Source of the DNA: Chloroflexia bacterium | GTDB lineage: Bacteria; Chloroflexota; Chloroflexia; DTKN01 | Reading direction: 5' to 3' | DNA length: 42,708 nt | NCBI GenBank assembly: GCA_016928715.1 | Contig: JAFGKG010000157.1 | Location: 1-42,708 of the forward strand | Shown here: in pieces, positions 22,403 through 31,120 of the stretch | How the letters are laid out: each line of letters begins with the position of its first letter | How positions within the stretch are numbered: position 1 is the first letter of the stretch | Notes under the pieces: generated by a model | Databases searched by the model: none | What the model saw: the letters and a program-made list of their open reading frames with translations, nothing else | Told to the model about the DNA's origin: nothing | Translations under genes and position numbers: made by a program

Positions 22403-23326
22403 ATGAAAGCACAGTCAATGTCCTCGGATTTTTCGGTCTTGGACGGCGTGGTTGCGAGGCAGCCTTTGGAGGTCAGCATGGAAGCGACAACGATTGCATT
22501 GAGCGTGGAGCAGGTCAGCAAGCGCTTTCGCAAGAAAAATGGCAAAAAGAACGGCCGGCGGAACGGGTCCAACGGCGGCGACCCTCATACCATCCTAGCC
22601 GTCAAGGGGGTCAGCCTGCAGGTGCGCTGCGGCGAGATCTTTGGCATCCTCGGCGCCAACGGCTCGGGTAAATCCACCCTCATCCGCCTGATCTCGACCC
22701 TGCTGCTGCCCGACCAGGGCCGCATTACCGTCTTTGGGCACGAGCTGCCCGACGAGGAAATGCAGGTCAAGCGGCTGATCAACCGGGTCTCGGTGGACGC
22801 CTCCTTTTTCAAAAAGCTGTCCTCTATGGAGAACCTGATCTATGCCGCCCGGCTCTACGGCGTGCCGGCCCGGCCGGCCCGCGAAAAGGCCATCGAGATC
22901 CTGGAGCAGTTGGGCGTGTCCCGCGAGCGGGTCTATGAACCCCTGGAGAACCTCTCCCGCGGCATGCAGCAGAAGGTGGCGATCGCTCGGGCCTTTTTGA
23001 CCCAGCCGGTGCTGCTGCTGCTGGACGAGCCCACCACGGGGTTGGACCCCCGCTCCAAGCGGGAGGTGCAGGACTTTGTGCTGCGCCTGCGGGACGAGCA
23101 CGACGCCACCATCCTGCTGACGACGCACGACATGGAGGAGGCCGATCGCCTCTGCGAGCGCATCGCCCTGATCGACCAGGGCCGCATCGTGGCCCTGGAC
23201 ACGCCGGCCGGCCTCAAGGCCCGCGTCGGCCAGGAACAGGGCCGCGATGGCGACGGCGTGACCCTGAACGACGTCTTTTTCGCCCTGACCGGGCGCACCC
23301 TCCACGACGACGAGGAGGAGCCGTAA
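22403..23326 (+). CDS. ABC-2 type exporter ATPase
   Basis: ATG 22403 follows GAGGAGGG and gives 307 residues. The ATPase core is complete: Walker A GANGSGKST, signature LSRGMQQKVAIARA, Walker B LLLLDEPTTGLD and H-loop TTHDMEEAD. Before the core is an unusual extension of about 60 residues ending in a basic, repetitive linker (RKKNGKKNGRRNGSNGG). It is followed 30 bp later by an ABC-2 permease. The pair resembles drug, lipid or polysaccharide exporters of the DrrA/NodI type; substrate unknown. Confidence 0.92.
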   Translation: MKAQSMSSDFSVLDGVVARQPLEVSMEATTIALSVEQVSKRFRKKNGKKNGRRNGSNGGDPHTILAVKGVSLQVRCGEIFGILGANGSGKSTLIRLISTLLLPDQGRITVFGHELPDEEMQVKRLINRVSVDASFFKKLSSMENLIYAARLYGVPARPAREKAIEILEQLGVSRERVYEPLENLSRGMQQKVAIARAFLTQPVLLLLDEPTTGLDPRSKREVQDFVLRLRDEHDATILLTTHDMEEADRLCERIALIDQGRIVALDTPAGLKARVGQEQGRDGDGVTLNDVFFALTGRTLHDDEEEP

Positions 23327-23356
23327 GTTTGAGGATTAAAAGTAAGGAGGATCATC

Positions 23357-24202
23357 ATGTTGTCCATCGGGCGACGTTTGTTACAAGAGTTTCGCGCGTC
23401 CTACGCCTTTGTCGAGCGAAACTTTAATCTGGTCAAGCGCTACTGGGGCTGGGAGGTCGTCTGGTTGGCCTATTCCATCGCCAACGCCCTGTCCATCACC
23501 TTTATCGGCCGGGCCACGGGCGATATCATCGGCCGGCCCTTTAGCCAGGACGAGATCAGCCGGGCCATCCTCTACCTCCTGGTAGGGACCCTGGTCTGGC
23601 ACTATCTCTCGATCGTCTTTGATTCGGTCAGCGAGATGGTGGCCTGGGAGCGCTGGGAGGGCACTATCGAGTACACCTTTATGTCGCCCGTCTCGCGCTT
23701 TACGCATATGGTGGGCACAGCGGTCTTTTCCCTGGTCTATGGCCTGCTGCACACCACCGTCATCCTGGGGATCGTGGCCCTCTTTTTCCGCTTGGACCTG
23801 AGCCAGGCCAACCTGTGGGCCGGCCTGGTGGTGCTGGTGGTGGCCTCCTTCTCCTTTATCGGCATGGGCATCGTCGGGGCCATTCTGCCCCTGCTCTTTC
23901 CCGAGCGCGGCGCCCAGATGACCCACGTGGTGCAGGCCATGGTGCTGCTCTTTTCGGGGGTCTATTACCCGATCTCGGTGCTGCCGCTGTGGATGCAAAA
24001 GATGGCCCGCTTTTCGCCGGCCACCTACGCTCTGCAGGGCATGCGCCTGGCCATCCTGGAGGGCAGTCCGCTGCGGGAGCTGTGGTCCTACATGTGGCCG
24101 CTGCTCTTGATGGGCCTGGTCTTTACCCCGCTCGGCGTGATCCTCTTTCGCCAGGGCGAGCGCTATGCCAAGCGAACCGGCCGGCTGTCCCGGAATGGGT
24201 AG
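23357..24202 (+). CDS. ABC-2 type permease
   Basis: 281 residues with about six hydrophobic segments, including AILYLLVGTLVWHYLSIVF, SLVYGLLHTTVILGIVALFF, GLVVLVVASFSFIGMGIVG and LLLMGLVFTPLGVILF. The conserved ABC-2 region LLFSGVYYPISVLPLWMQ is present. AAGGAGG lies 6 nt before the ATG. It forms the membrane part of the exporter with the ATPase before it. Two-gene operon; the next transcription unit starts at the promoter at 24227. Confidence 0.92.
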   Translation: MLSIGRRLLQEFRASYAFVERNFNLVKRYWGWEVVWLAYSIANALSITFIGRATGDIIGRPFSQDEISRAILYLLVGTLVWHYLSIVFDSVSEMVAWERWEGTIEYTFMSPVSRFTHMVGTAVFSLVYGLLHTTVILGIVALFFRLDLSQANLWAGLVVLVVASFSFIGMGIVGAILPLLFPERGAQMTHVVQAMVLLFSGVYYPISVLPLWMQKMARFSPATYALQGMRLAILEGSPLRELWSYMWPLLLMGLVFTPLGVILFRQGERYAKRTGRLSRNG

Positions 24203-24226
24203 TTTTGGCCCTCGAGTGGGCCCCTG

Positions 24227-24255
24227 TTGACTCGGCCCTGTCTCAATGTTATACT
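24227..24255 (+). promoter_or_regulatory. Promoter of the CotH-DUF4956-VTC operon
   Basis: TTGACT (24227-24232), 17-bp spacer, TATACT (24250-24255). Its position rules out any start codon for the CotH gene before about 24262. Confidence 0.72.
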
Positions 24256-24346
24256 ACAAGCTGCAGTGGTTCAGCAACGGACAATGTCCAACCGCAGCGG
24301 ACCCCGGAATTTCCCCTGTGGTTGCCGAGCGGTGGGCAGAGCGCTG

Positions 24347-26002
24347 ATGGAAACCCGTCGGGACCTGCGCCCCTCCAAGTGGCGGCGAAGACTGGAACTG
24401 GCCGCCGTCGTCCTGTTCGCCCTGGCCGGCGCCGGCCTGCTGGCCGCCCAGGCCTGGCCGGCCCGGCCGCGGCCGGCCGCGACGGCCAGCCCCGAGGTGT
24501 TCGCCCAGGCCAGCGCTATGCCCAACCAGGGCTGGCTGCCCCTGATGGTCCATTTCAGCGCCTACGGCAGCCACTCCAGCGGGGCGGCCATCACCCGCTA
24601 CGAGTGGGACCTGGACGGCAACGGCTCCCCGGACTATGACGCGACCGCCCAGGGCGGCTATGCCTCCTACCTCTATTCCAAGCCGGGCACCTATACGATC
24701 ACCCTGCGGGTGACCGACGCCCAGGGGCGCTATGCCACCGACCAGGTCACCGTCCAGGTGCGCCACCCGGCCGCCAGCAGCGTGGACTATTGGACGATCT
24801 TTGACGACAGCCGCGTGGGGCGGATCGACATCGCCCTGGCCCGGTCCGATTGGCAGCGTATGTGGGCCGACCCCGAGGCCAAGGTTGAGGTGCCGGCCGA
24901 CGCCGTCATCCTGGGCGAGCGCCTGGAGGACGTCGGTTTTCGCATGCGCGGCCAGTTCTCCCTCCGCGAGTCGGGCAGCAAAAAACCCTGGTCCATTGAC
25001 ACCGATGCCTACGTCGACGGGCAAGAGTTCCGCAACCTGCGCCGGCTGATCCTCACCAACAATATCGGTGACCCCAGCATGCTCAAGGAAAAGCTGGCCT
25101 ACGAGATGATGCGTTTTGCCGGCGTGCCGGCCGGCCACGTCGCCTACGTCGAACTGTGGATCGATATCACCGACGACGCTGCTCCGCCCCTCTACTGGGG
25201 GATCTATACCATGATCGAGCGGGTGGACGCCAAATATCTGGCCAACCGCTTTGGGCCGGCCAGCAAGAGGGGCAACCTCTACAAGGCCAGCCACGCTCAG
25301 CGCGGGCCCATGGACCTGGTCTATTACGGCGACCGCATTGAGGACTATCCCACCCAGAACGGCCAGTACGCCTACGGCAAGATGAACAACGAGGAGGAAA
25401 ACGATTACAGCGATATCGTCGATCTCTGCCGGGTCGTCGACGGCACCGCCTACGCCAGCGAGGCCGAGTACGTCCAGGCCCTGGAAGCGGCCCTGAACGT
25501 GGACACCTTTCTGCGCTACATGGCCGTGGTCAACATCCTGGACAATTGGGATAGCTATCCCAATACGGGCAATAATTATTACCTGTTCAACAACCCCGTC
25601 AGCGGCCGTTTTGAGTGGATCCCCTGGGATCTGACCTGGGGAGGGGACGCCCGCGCCCCACTGTTGGGCAGCAGCGGGCCCGGCCTGGTACAGCGGGCGC
25701 CGCTGTACGACGGGGTGTTCCAGGTGCAGGGCTACCGCAGCCAGTACACGGCCTACGTGGACCTGCTGCTCCGTTACTGGTTTACGCCCGATCACATCGA
25801 GGAAGTGGCCCGGCGTTATCACCGCCTGATCGCCCCCTACGTGACCCAGTCCAGCGGCGATCGGGCCTTTTACGGGGACCGGCCCATGTTCCCCCCCGAG
25901 AGCTTTCAGCACGACTGGCAGGATTTGCTCCGTTTTACATCCGAGCGCAGCCGCTATCTACGAGAACGATTAAACGAGGGCCAGGACCATCGGCTCAAAT
26001 AG
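24347..26002 (+). CDS. PKD-domain CotH-family protein kinase-like protein
   Basis: With ATG 24347 the product has 551 residues; ATG 24284 is an alternative. A membrane anchor (about 16-36) is followed by a PKD domain (ITRYEWDLDGNGSPDYD, YTITLRVTDAQG), then a CotH domain (150-545) with RMRGQFSLRESGSKKPW, LKEKLAYEMMRFAGVP, YWGIYTMIERVDAKYL, NWDSYPNTGNNYYLF and WIPWDLTWGGD. CotH proteins are atypical kinases; B. subtilis CotH phosphorylates spore coat proteins. Here the enzyme should face outside the membrane. It heads an operon with a DUF4956 membrane protein and a VTC-domain protein, a set seen together in many bacteria, pointing to a joint role possibly linked to polyphosphate (inference). 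Confidence 0.88.
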   Translation: METRRDLRPSKWRRRLELAAVVLFALAGAGLLAAQAWPARPRPAATASPEVFAQASAMPNQGWLPLMVHFSAYGSHSSGAAITRYEWDLDGNGSPDYDATAQGGYASYLYSKPGTYTITLRVTDAQGRYATDQVTVQVRHPAASSVDYWTIFDDSRVGRIDIALARSDWQRMWADPEAKVEVPADAVILGERLEDVGFRMRGQFSLRESGSKKPWSIDTDAYVDGQEFRNLRRLILTNNIGDPSMLKEKLAYEMMRFAGVPAGHVAYVELWIDITDDAAPPLYWGIYTMIERVDAKYLANRFGPASKRGNLYKASHAQRGPMDLVYYGDRIEDYPTQNGQYAYGKMNNEEENDYSDIVDLCRVVDGTAYASEAEYVQALEAALNVDTFLRYMAVVNILDNWDSYPNTGNNYYLFNNPVSGRFEWIPWDLTWGGDARAPLLGSSGPGLVQRAPLYDGVFQVQGYRSQYTAYVDLLLRYWFTPDHIEEVARRYHRLIAPYVTQSSGDRAFYGDRPMFPPESFQHDWQDLLRFTSERSRYLRERLNEGQDHRLK

Positions 26003-26021
26003 CCAAGCAAGAGAGGTGACC

Positions 26022-27362
26022 ATGAACCGCAAGTCGATCCACCTGACCGTGCTCCTGGTGGGCGCCCTGGTGCTGGCCGGCTTGTTCGTCGTCCGCGCCG
26101 CGGCCCAGGACCCGGGCTTTAGCGAGACGTTCGACGACGTCCAATTGTCCGGTTGGGAGCATTCCCCCGAGGTCATTGTCTCGGAGGGCGTCCTGCGCAT
26201 CGCGCCGGCCAACTTTGCGGCCCGCCTGGGGAGCTGGCAGAATTTCGACCTTGGCTTGAGGCTGCGCTACAGCGGGCCCGGCGAGACCCACGTCAACTAC
26301 CGGGCCAGCGACAGCGGCAGCTACCTGCTGCGCCTGGCCGAGGAGGAGGTCGCCCTGCTCAAGACGGCGCCGGATGTGGAGCCCGAGGAACTGGCGCGTT
26401 CGGAGGGGCCGGCGCTCGTTTCCGGCGCCTGGATGGACGTGCGCATCGTCCTGGAGGGGGACGAGCATACCATCTCGATCGACGACAGCGTGCTGCTGAC
26501 GGCCAGCGACCCGGCGGAGCCCCTGCCTCCCGGGACGATTGCTTTTGCCTCGCACGGCGAGCGCAGGACCGAGGTCGACGATGTCACCCTGGAGGTGTTG
26601 GCCGGGGAACCGGATCCCGGGCCCGCCGCGCGCGAGACGGTCCCGCCCGCGGCCACGCCTACCCCGGTGGCCGGCCCCACCTCATGGCAGGCCTTTTGGG
26701 AGGATCTGACCGCCGCCCGATCGGAGACGCTGGCCTGGGAGAACTGGGTCGTCAACCTGGTCCTGGCGGTGATTACCTCCTTTATCCTGAGCCGGGTGTA
26801 CGTCTACTGGGGCGCGGCCCTCTCCAACCGGCGCAGGTTCGCCGCCAACTTTATGCTGATCACCGTCACCACCACCTTTATCATCCTGGTCGTGCGCTCC
26901 TCGGTGGCCCTCTCGCTCGGCCTGGTGGGCGCGCTCTCGATCATTCGTTTCCGCGCGGCGATCAAGGACCCCGAGGAACTGGCCTATCTCTTTTTCGCCA
27001 TCAGCCTGGGCATCGGCCTGGGGGACAACCAGCGCCTGGTCACCCTGGCCGCGCTCCTGGTGGTCATTCTCCTGATCGGCCTGTCGCGCCTCCTGCGCCA
27101 GACCCAGGCCGACGTCAACCTGCACCTGTCCGTCGCCGGCCGCGCGCCGGCCAAGGTCGAACTGCCGCGCGTGATGGACGTGCTGGCCAAACACTGTTCC
27201 CGGCTGCGCCTGCTGCGTTTCGACGAGACCCCCGAGGTGATCGAGATGTCCTTTGTGGTCGAATTCCGGCACGTCGCCGACCTGGACCGGGCGCGGGCCG
27301 ACCTGCAGGCCCTGGCGCCGGATTTAGAGATCTCGTTCCTGGACAACAAGGGGGTCTGGTGA
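26022..27362 (+). CDS. DUF4956 membrane protein with N-terminal extracellular beta domain
   Basis: ATG 26022 follows GAGAGGTG; 446 residues. A signal peptide (1-28) ends near ARAAAQD. Residues 30-195 resemble a concanavalin-like beta-sandwich (SETFDDVQLSGWEHS, SFVSGAWMDV-like turns, GTIAFASHG). A Pro/Thr linker follows. The DUF4956 part starts near 245 with helices WVVNLVLAVITSFILSRVYVY, FMLITVTTTFIILVVRSSVAL and SLGLVGALSIIRFRAAIKD, the last being the family hallmark. A cytoplasmic C-terminal domain of about 90 residues ends the protein. It overlaps the VTC gene by one nucleotide (TGATG), indicating coupled translation. Function unknown; placed with polyphosphate-type genes. Confidence 0.85.
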   Translation: MNRKSIHLTVLLVGALVLAGLFVVRAAAQDPGFSETFDDVQLSGWEHSPEVIVSEGVLRIAPANFAARLGSWQNFDLGLRLRYSGPGETHVNYRASDSGSYLLRLAEEEVALLKTAPDVEPEELARSEGPALVSGAWMDVRIVLEGDEHTISIDDSVLLTASDPAEPLPPGTIAFASHGERRTEVDDVTLEVLAGEPDPGPAARETVPPAATPTPVAGPTSWQAFWEDLTAARSETLAWENWVVNLVLAVITSFILSRVYVYWGAALSNRRRFAANFMLITVTTTFIILVVRSSVALSLGLVGALSIIRFRAAIKDPEELAYLFFAISLGIGLGDNQRLVTLAALLVVILLIGLSRLLRQTQADVNLHLSVAGRAPAKVELPRVMDVLAKHCSRLRLLRFDETPEVIEMSFVVEFRHVADLDRARADLQALAPDLEISFLDNKGVW

Positions 27363-28072
27363 TGGAGCGGGCAGCGAGTGCGGGCTATACGCCGCTGCGG
27401 GACTATCGCTACGAGCGCAAATTCCTGGTCGAGGACCTGACCTTTCACCAGATCCTGGGCCTGGTCCGGCTGCACCCGCGGATGTTCTACGCCCCCTACC
27501 CCCCGCGCTACGTCAACAACGCCTACCTGGACACGGCGGACCTGGAGAACTATTACGACAACGTCTGCGGGGCCGCCCGCCGGCGCAAGGTGCGCCTGCG
27601 CTGGTACGGCGCGCTGGCCGGGCCGGTGGATCACGCGGTGCTCGAGTTCAAGGTCAAGGAGGGCCACGTGGGGCGCAAGCACAGCTACCCGCTGCGCGAT
27701 TTTTCCCTGGACGACGTCTTTGGAGACCGCCGTCTGCAGCAGGTCGCGGCCGGCTCCGAACTGCCGGCTATGGTGCGGGAGGAACTGCGGGCCATGCAGG
27801 TCGTCCTGCTGAACCGCTACTACCGGCACTATTTCGCCTCGCGGGACGGCCGCTTTCGGGTCACGCTGGATCGCGAGATCGCCTTTTACCGGGCCAACGG
27901 CGCCTTTGGCAGCTCGCTGGTGCACCGCCAGGTCCGCTGGGGCGTCCTGGTCGTCGAGTTGAAATATGATGTGGCCCAGGAGACTGCAGCCGCGCGGGTG
28001 TCCTCCGCCTTTCCCTTTCGGGTGACCCGCAGTTCCAAGTATGTGCAGGGGATGGAGAGAGTGTATTTCTGA
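27362..28072 (+). CDS. VTC-domain protein (polyphosphate polymerase-like)
   Basis: 236 residues with the triphosphate-tunnel features of the VTC/CYTH fold: YERKF (R19, K20), RLRW (R78, R80), LEFKVKEG (E95, K97, K99), LNRYYRHYF, VTLDREI and LVVELKYD near the C-terminus. Yeast Vtc4 uses these residues to make polyphosphate from ATP. The length fits a catalytic domain alone. The DUF4956 neighbour could supply the membrane channel and the CotH protein a linked activity. No polyphosphate kinase or exopolyphosphatase gene is nearby. Activity is inferred. Confidence 0.87.
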   Translation: MERAASAGYTPLRDYRYERKFLVEDLTFHQILGLVRLHPRMFYAPYPPRYVNNAYLDTADLENYYDNVCGAARRRKVRLRWYGALAGPVDHAVLEFKVKEGHVGRKHSYPLRDFSLDDVFGDRRLQQVAAGSELPAMVREELRAMQVVLLNRYYRHYFASRDGRFRVTLDREIAFYRANGAFGSSLVHRQVRWGVLVVELKYDVAQETAAARVSSAFPFRVTRSSKYVQGMERVYF

Positions 28073-28119
28073 GAAAGCAACCCAACTGTCCTTTGTGTTT
28101 CTGATCCAGCCGGTTTAGT

Positions 28120-28252
28120 ACCTTACCACTGAAATTCTTGCACAAAAAACAAGGATTTCAACCACCAAGGACACAAAGGGAACGAAGGGAAAAATCTTTG
28201 TGTCCTTGGTGTCCTTTGTGGTTCTCCCCTTTTTGGTTCCGGCTCAGCCGGG
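28120..28252. repeat. Dispersed repeat, copy 2
   Basis: Matches 18150-18258 over most of its length (GAAATTCTTGC, AAAAAACAAGGATTTCAACCAC, TCCTTTGTGGTT). It holds a perfect 16-bp inverted repeat (28163-28178 with 28196-28211, CACCAAGGACACAAAG). It fills the gap between the VTC gene and the LolD-like gene and could stop or separate transcription. Confidence 0.77.
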
Positions 28253-28265
28253 TTAGGAGGAACTC

Positions 28266-29012
28266 ATGTCCGACATATTGCAAACCAGCGATCTGCGCAA
28301 GCAGTACCAGATGGGCGAGGTCACCGTCGACGCCCTCTGCGGGGTGGACCTGGCCGTGCGCCGGGGCGAGTTTGTGGCTGTGATGGGGCCCTCCGGCTCG
28401 GGCAAGTCGACCCTGCTGCACCTGATGGGCGGCCTGGACAGCCCCAGCGATGGCGAGGTCACCCTGGCCGGCCGGCGGCTGGCCCACCTGGACGACGACC
28501 AGATCACCATCGTGCGCCGGCGCCAGGTCGGCTTTGTCTTTCAGTTTTTCAACCTGCTGCCCACCCTGACCGCCGCCGAGAACGTGGCCCTGCCCCTGCT
28601 GATCGACGGCAAGCGCATCGACCGGTACAGCGCCCGCATCGACGAACTGCTCGAACTCGTCGGCCTGGGCCAGCGCCGCGGCCACAAGCCCGACCAGCTT
28701 TCCGGCGGCGAGCAGCAGCGGGTGGCCATCGCCCGCGCCCTGGTCACGGAGCCGGACATTGTCCTGGCCGACGAGCCCACCGGCAACCTGGACAGCAAGT
28801 CGGGCGCGGCCATCCTGGACCTGCTGCGGCGGGCCTGCGACGAAAAGGGCCAGACCATCGTCATGGTCACCCACGACCCCCGGGCCGCCTCCATCGCCGA
28901 CCGGGTGGTCTTTATGCGGGACGGACGGCTCATCCGCCAGTTGGACAACATGGGGAGGCAGGACGAGAGCGTCCAGCTCATCATGGACGTGATCGCGGAA
29001 CTGGAACTGTAG
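28266..29012 (+). CDS. LolD/MacB-type ABC transporter ATPase
   Basis: 248 residues; ATG 28266 with AGGAGG 6 nt upstream. Walker [10 protein letters not shown], signature [15 protein letters not shown], Walker [14 protein letters not shown] and H-loop VTHDPRAA are intact. This ATPase class works with FtsX-type permeases in mechanotransmission, lipoprotein release or export of peptides and drugs. Two FtsX-like permease genes follow directly and a third lies further downstream; it probably serves all three (inference). Confidence 0.94.
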   Translation: MSDILQTSDLRKQYQMGEVTVDALCGVDLAVRRGEFVAVMGPSGSGKSTLLHLMGGLDSPSDGEVTLAGRRLAHLDDDQITIVRRRQVGFVFQFFNLLPTLTAAENVALPLLIDGKRIDRYSARIDELLELVGLGQRRGHKPDQLSGGEQQRVAIARALVTEPDIVLADEPTGNLDSKSGAAILDLLRRACDEKGQTIVMVTHDPRAASIADRVVFMRDGRLIRQLDNMGRQDESVQLIMDVIAELEL

Positions 29013-29038
29013 GGCCAGGGCGTAAAGCTGAGGGCGAC

Positions 29039-31117
29039 ATGAACTTTTCCCTGCTGCTGGACTGGCGTAACCTCAAGGCCCACTCCCTGCGCAGTCTCCT
29101 GACCACCCTGGCAATCGCCCTGGGTGTGGCCATGGTCCTGGCCGCGGCGATCGTGGGCCAGGCCGTCTCTCAACAGGCCGACCGGCTGGATCGCCAGCCC
29201 CAGGGGCTTGAGGGCACGACCTTTATCGTGCAGTTGGGCCTGGCCATGATCGGCGCCATCATGCTTTTTGCGGCCGGCTTTGTCATTCTGAACGCCTTTG
29301 CCATCGCCGTCACCAACCGTACCCGCCAGCTCGGGATTTTGCGCGCCCTGGGCATGACCCGCCGCCAGATGATCGCCCGTCTTCTGAGCGAGGCGGGCTT
29401 GTTGGGCCTGCTTGGCGCTCTCCTGGGGCTCCTGCTCGGCCTGGGGCTGGCCTGGGCCGTGATCCGCTTGACCGGATCGCGGACAACGCCGGTTGTGCCG
29501 TGGTGGGGCTGGCCCTCGAGCCTGCTTCTGGGCCTGGGCGTGACCACGTTGGCGGCCCTGCTGCCGGCCCGCCAGGCCGGCCAGGCCGACCCCCTGGAGG
29601 CCCTGTATCCACGACGCCGCCCATCGGCCGGCGGTTGGTATATCCGCTGTGGAGGCCGTTGGGGCCGCATCCTGCTCCTGGCGACCCTGCCCGCCATAGC
29701 GGCCCTGGCCCTGCTGGGGCGCCCCCAATTCTATCCATCCCTGCTGCTGGTGCTGGTGGGGCAGGCGGTACTGCTCCTGGCCGCCGTGCTGCTGCTGCCG
29801 GCGCTGCTCGCCGGCGCCGCCCGCCGGGCGCGGGCGATCGCGGCCCGGCGCCTCCAGTGGGCGGGCTGGCTGGTCCCCGGCCGGCTGGCCGCGGACAATC
29901 TCCTCCGCAACAGGCTGCGCTCGGTCCTCACCGCCGGGGCGCTGGTCGCGATCCTGACGACGATCGTCGGCAGCAGCGGCCTGCTGACGGCCATCCTCAA
30001 GGGCGGCCTGCGAGGCTACTTTCAACTGTTCAACGAGGACGCTATGCTGGTGCCGGACATCGCCGGGCTGCTGGCATCGGGCGATCTTTCGATGGACAAT
30101 ACCTACGCCCGCCTGACCACCGAGGCCGTGCTCGACCCCGCCCTGGTGGAGGCCGTGGAGGGGGCCGCGCTGCAGGGGGGCTTTACGGTGGAGCGCATCG
30201 GTTTTGCCCCCATCCCGGCCGAACTGGGGCCCATCCCCGGCAGCCCCGGCGTCTTTGTCGAGCCGGAGCTTTTTTTGGGCCTGGGCAACTTTGACTTTTT
30301 CCAGGGGGACCCCGTCGAGGCCCTGGAGCTGCTGCAGCGAGGGCGGGCCGTGCTGCTGTTCCCCATCGTCGCCGAGCGCCTGCAGCTCGGTGTCGGGGAT
30401 GCCGTAGCGGTCCAGACGCGCCACGGAGAGATCCCCTTTACCGTGGCCGGCATTGGCGGCAACGGCTACAGCTTTGCGGCCTTTTCCTACGCCGACGGAG
30501 AGGATTATTTTGACCTGACCGGTCCTTCCTGGTTAGGGCTGATCGTTCCGCCGGGGCAGGACGTCGACAGCGCGGTCGCGCAGGTGCGCGCGGTCCTGGA
30601 GCCCTTTGAGGGAGTCGCCATCGGCAGGCTCGATGACGCGGCCCTGGAGGCCACCTGGTTCAAAATGATCGACCAACTACAACTGCTGCTCAACGCCCTG
30701 CTGCTGCTGGCCGTGCTGGTCGCCGCTGTAGGCGTAGTCAACACCATGGTGATCAACGTTGCCGAGCGGCGGCGCGAGCTGTTCCTGCTGCGCGCCATCG
30801 GCGCCAGCCGGCGGCAGGTGCAGCGGGCGGTGATGATCGAGGCCGTCCTGCTGGGGCTCTTGGGATCCATCGTCGCCATCGGGCTGGGCCTGGCCATGCT
30901 GGCGCTGTTCGTCCTGGCGCTCACTCCGGGGGGGACGTCCTCGATGGGCTTTCGCGTGAGCTGGCAGCTCGCCTGGCAGACGCTGCTGCCGGCCCTGCGC
31001 GACCTGGGCCTGACCTCGGCCGTCGTCCTGCTGGTCGGGCCGGCCGTGGCGGCCCTGGCCGCCTACTGGCCCGCCCGGCTGGCTCTGAGGACCGGGGCCG
31101 GCCGACCCGGAGAATGA
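29039..31117 (+). CDS. FtsX-like ABC permease 1
   Basis: 692 residues. TM1 is in [19 protein letters not shown]. Two FtsX domains are visible: [25 protein letters not shown]-type near residue 80 and [21 protein letters not shown] near 575. Between TM1 and the first FtsX core there are only about 25 residues, where MacB or LolC proteins usually carry a large extracellular domain. A big extracytoplasmic domain is kept in the second half (about 320-540). The region near residue 380 ([18 protein letters not shown]) is closely matched by permease 3, so the two are paralogues. Start ATG 29039 lies 26 bp after the ATPase. Confidence 0.9.
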   Translation: MNFSLLLDWRNLKAHSLRSLLTTLAIALGVAMVLAAAIVGQAVSQQADRLDRQPQGLEGTTFIVQLGLAMIGAIMLFAAGFVILNAFAIAVTNRTRQLGILRALGMTRRQMIARLLSEAGLLGLLGALLGLLLGLGLAWAVIRLTGSRTTPVVPWWGWPSSLLLGLGVTTLAALLPARQAGQADPLEALYPRRRPSAGGWYIRCGGRWGRILLLATLPAIAALALLGRPQFYPSLLLVLVGQAVLLLAAVLLLPALLAGAARRARAIAARRLQWAGWLVPGRLAADNLLRNRLRSVLTAGALVAILTTIVGSSGLLTAILKGGLRGYFQLFNEDAMLVPDIAGLLASGDLSMDNTYARLTTEAVLDPALVEAVEGAALQGGFTVERIGFAPIPAELGPIPGSPGVFVEPELFLGLGNFDFFQGDPVEALELLQRGRAVLLFPIVAERLQLGVGDAVAVQTRHGEIPFTVAGIGGNGYSFAAFSYADGEDYFDLTGPSWLGLIVPPGQDVDSAVAQVRAVLEPFEGVAIGRLDDAALEATWFKMIDQLQLLLNALLLLAVLVAAVGVVNTMVINVAERRRELFLLRAIGASRRQVQRAVMIEAVLLGLLGSIVAIGLGLAMLALFVLALTPGGTSSMGFRVSWQLAWQTLLPALRDLGLTSAVVLLVGPAVAALAAYWPARLALRTGAGRPGE

Positions 31118-31120
31118 CCG

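Noticed and set aside
24254-25912. 552-codon open frame on the minus strand
   Set aside because: Antisense to the CotH gene; composition is that of a shadow frame.
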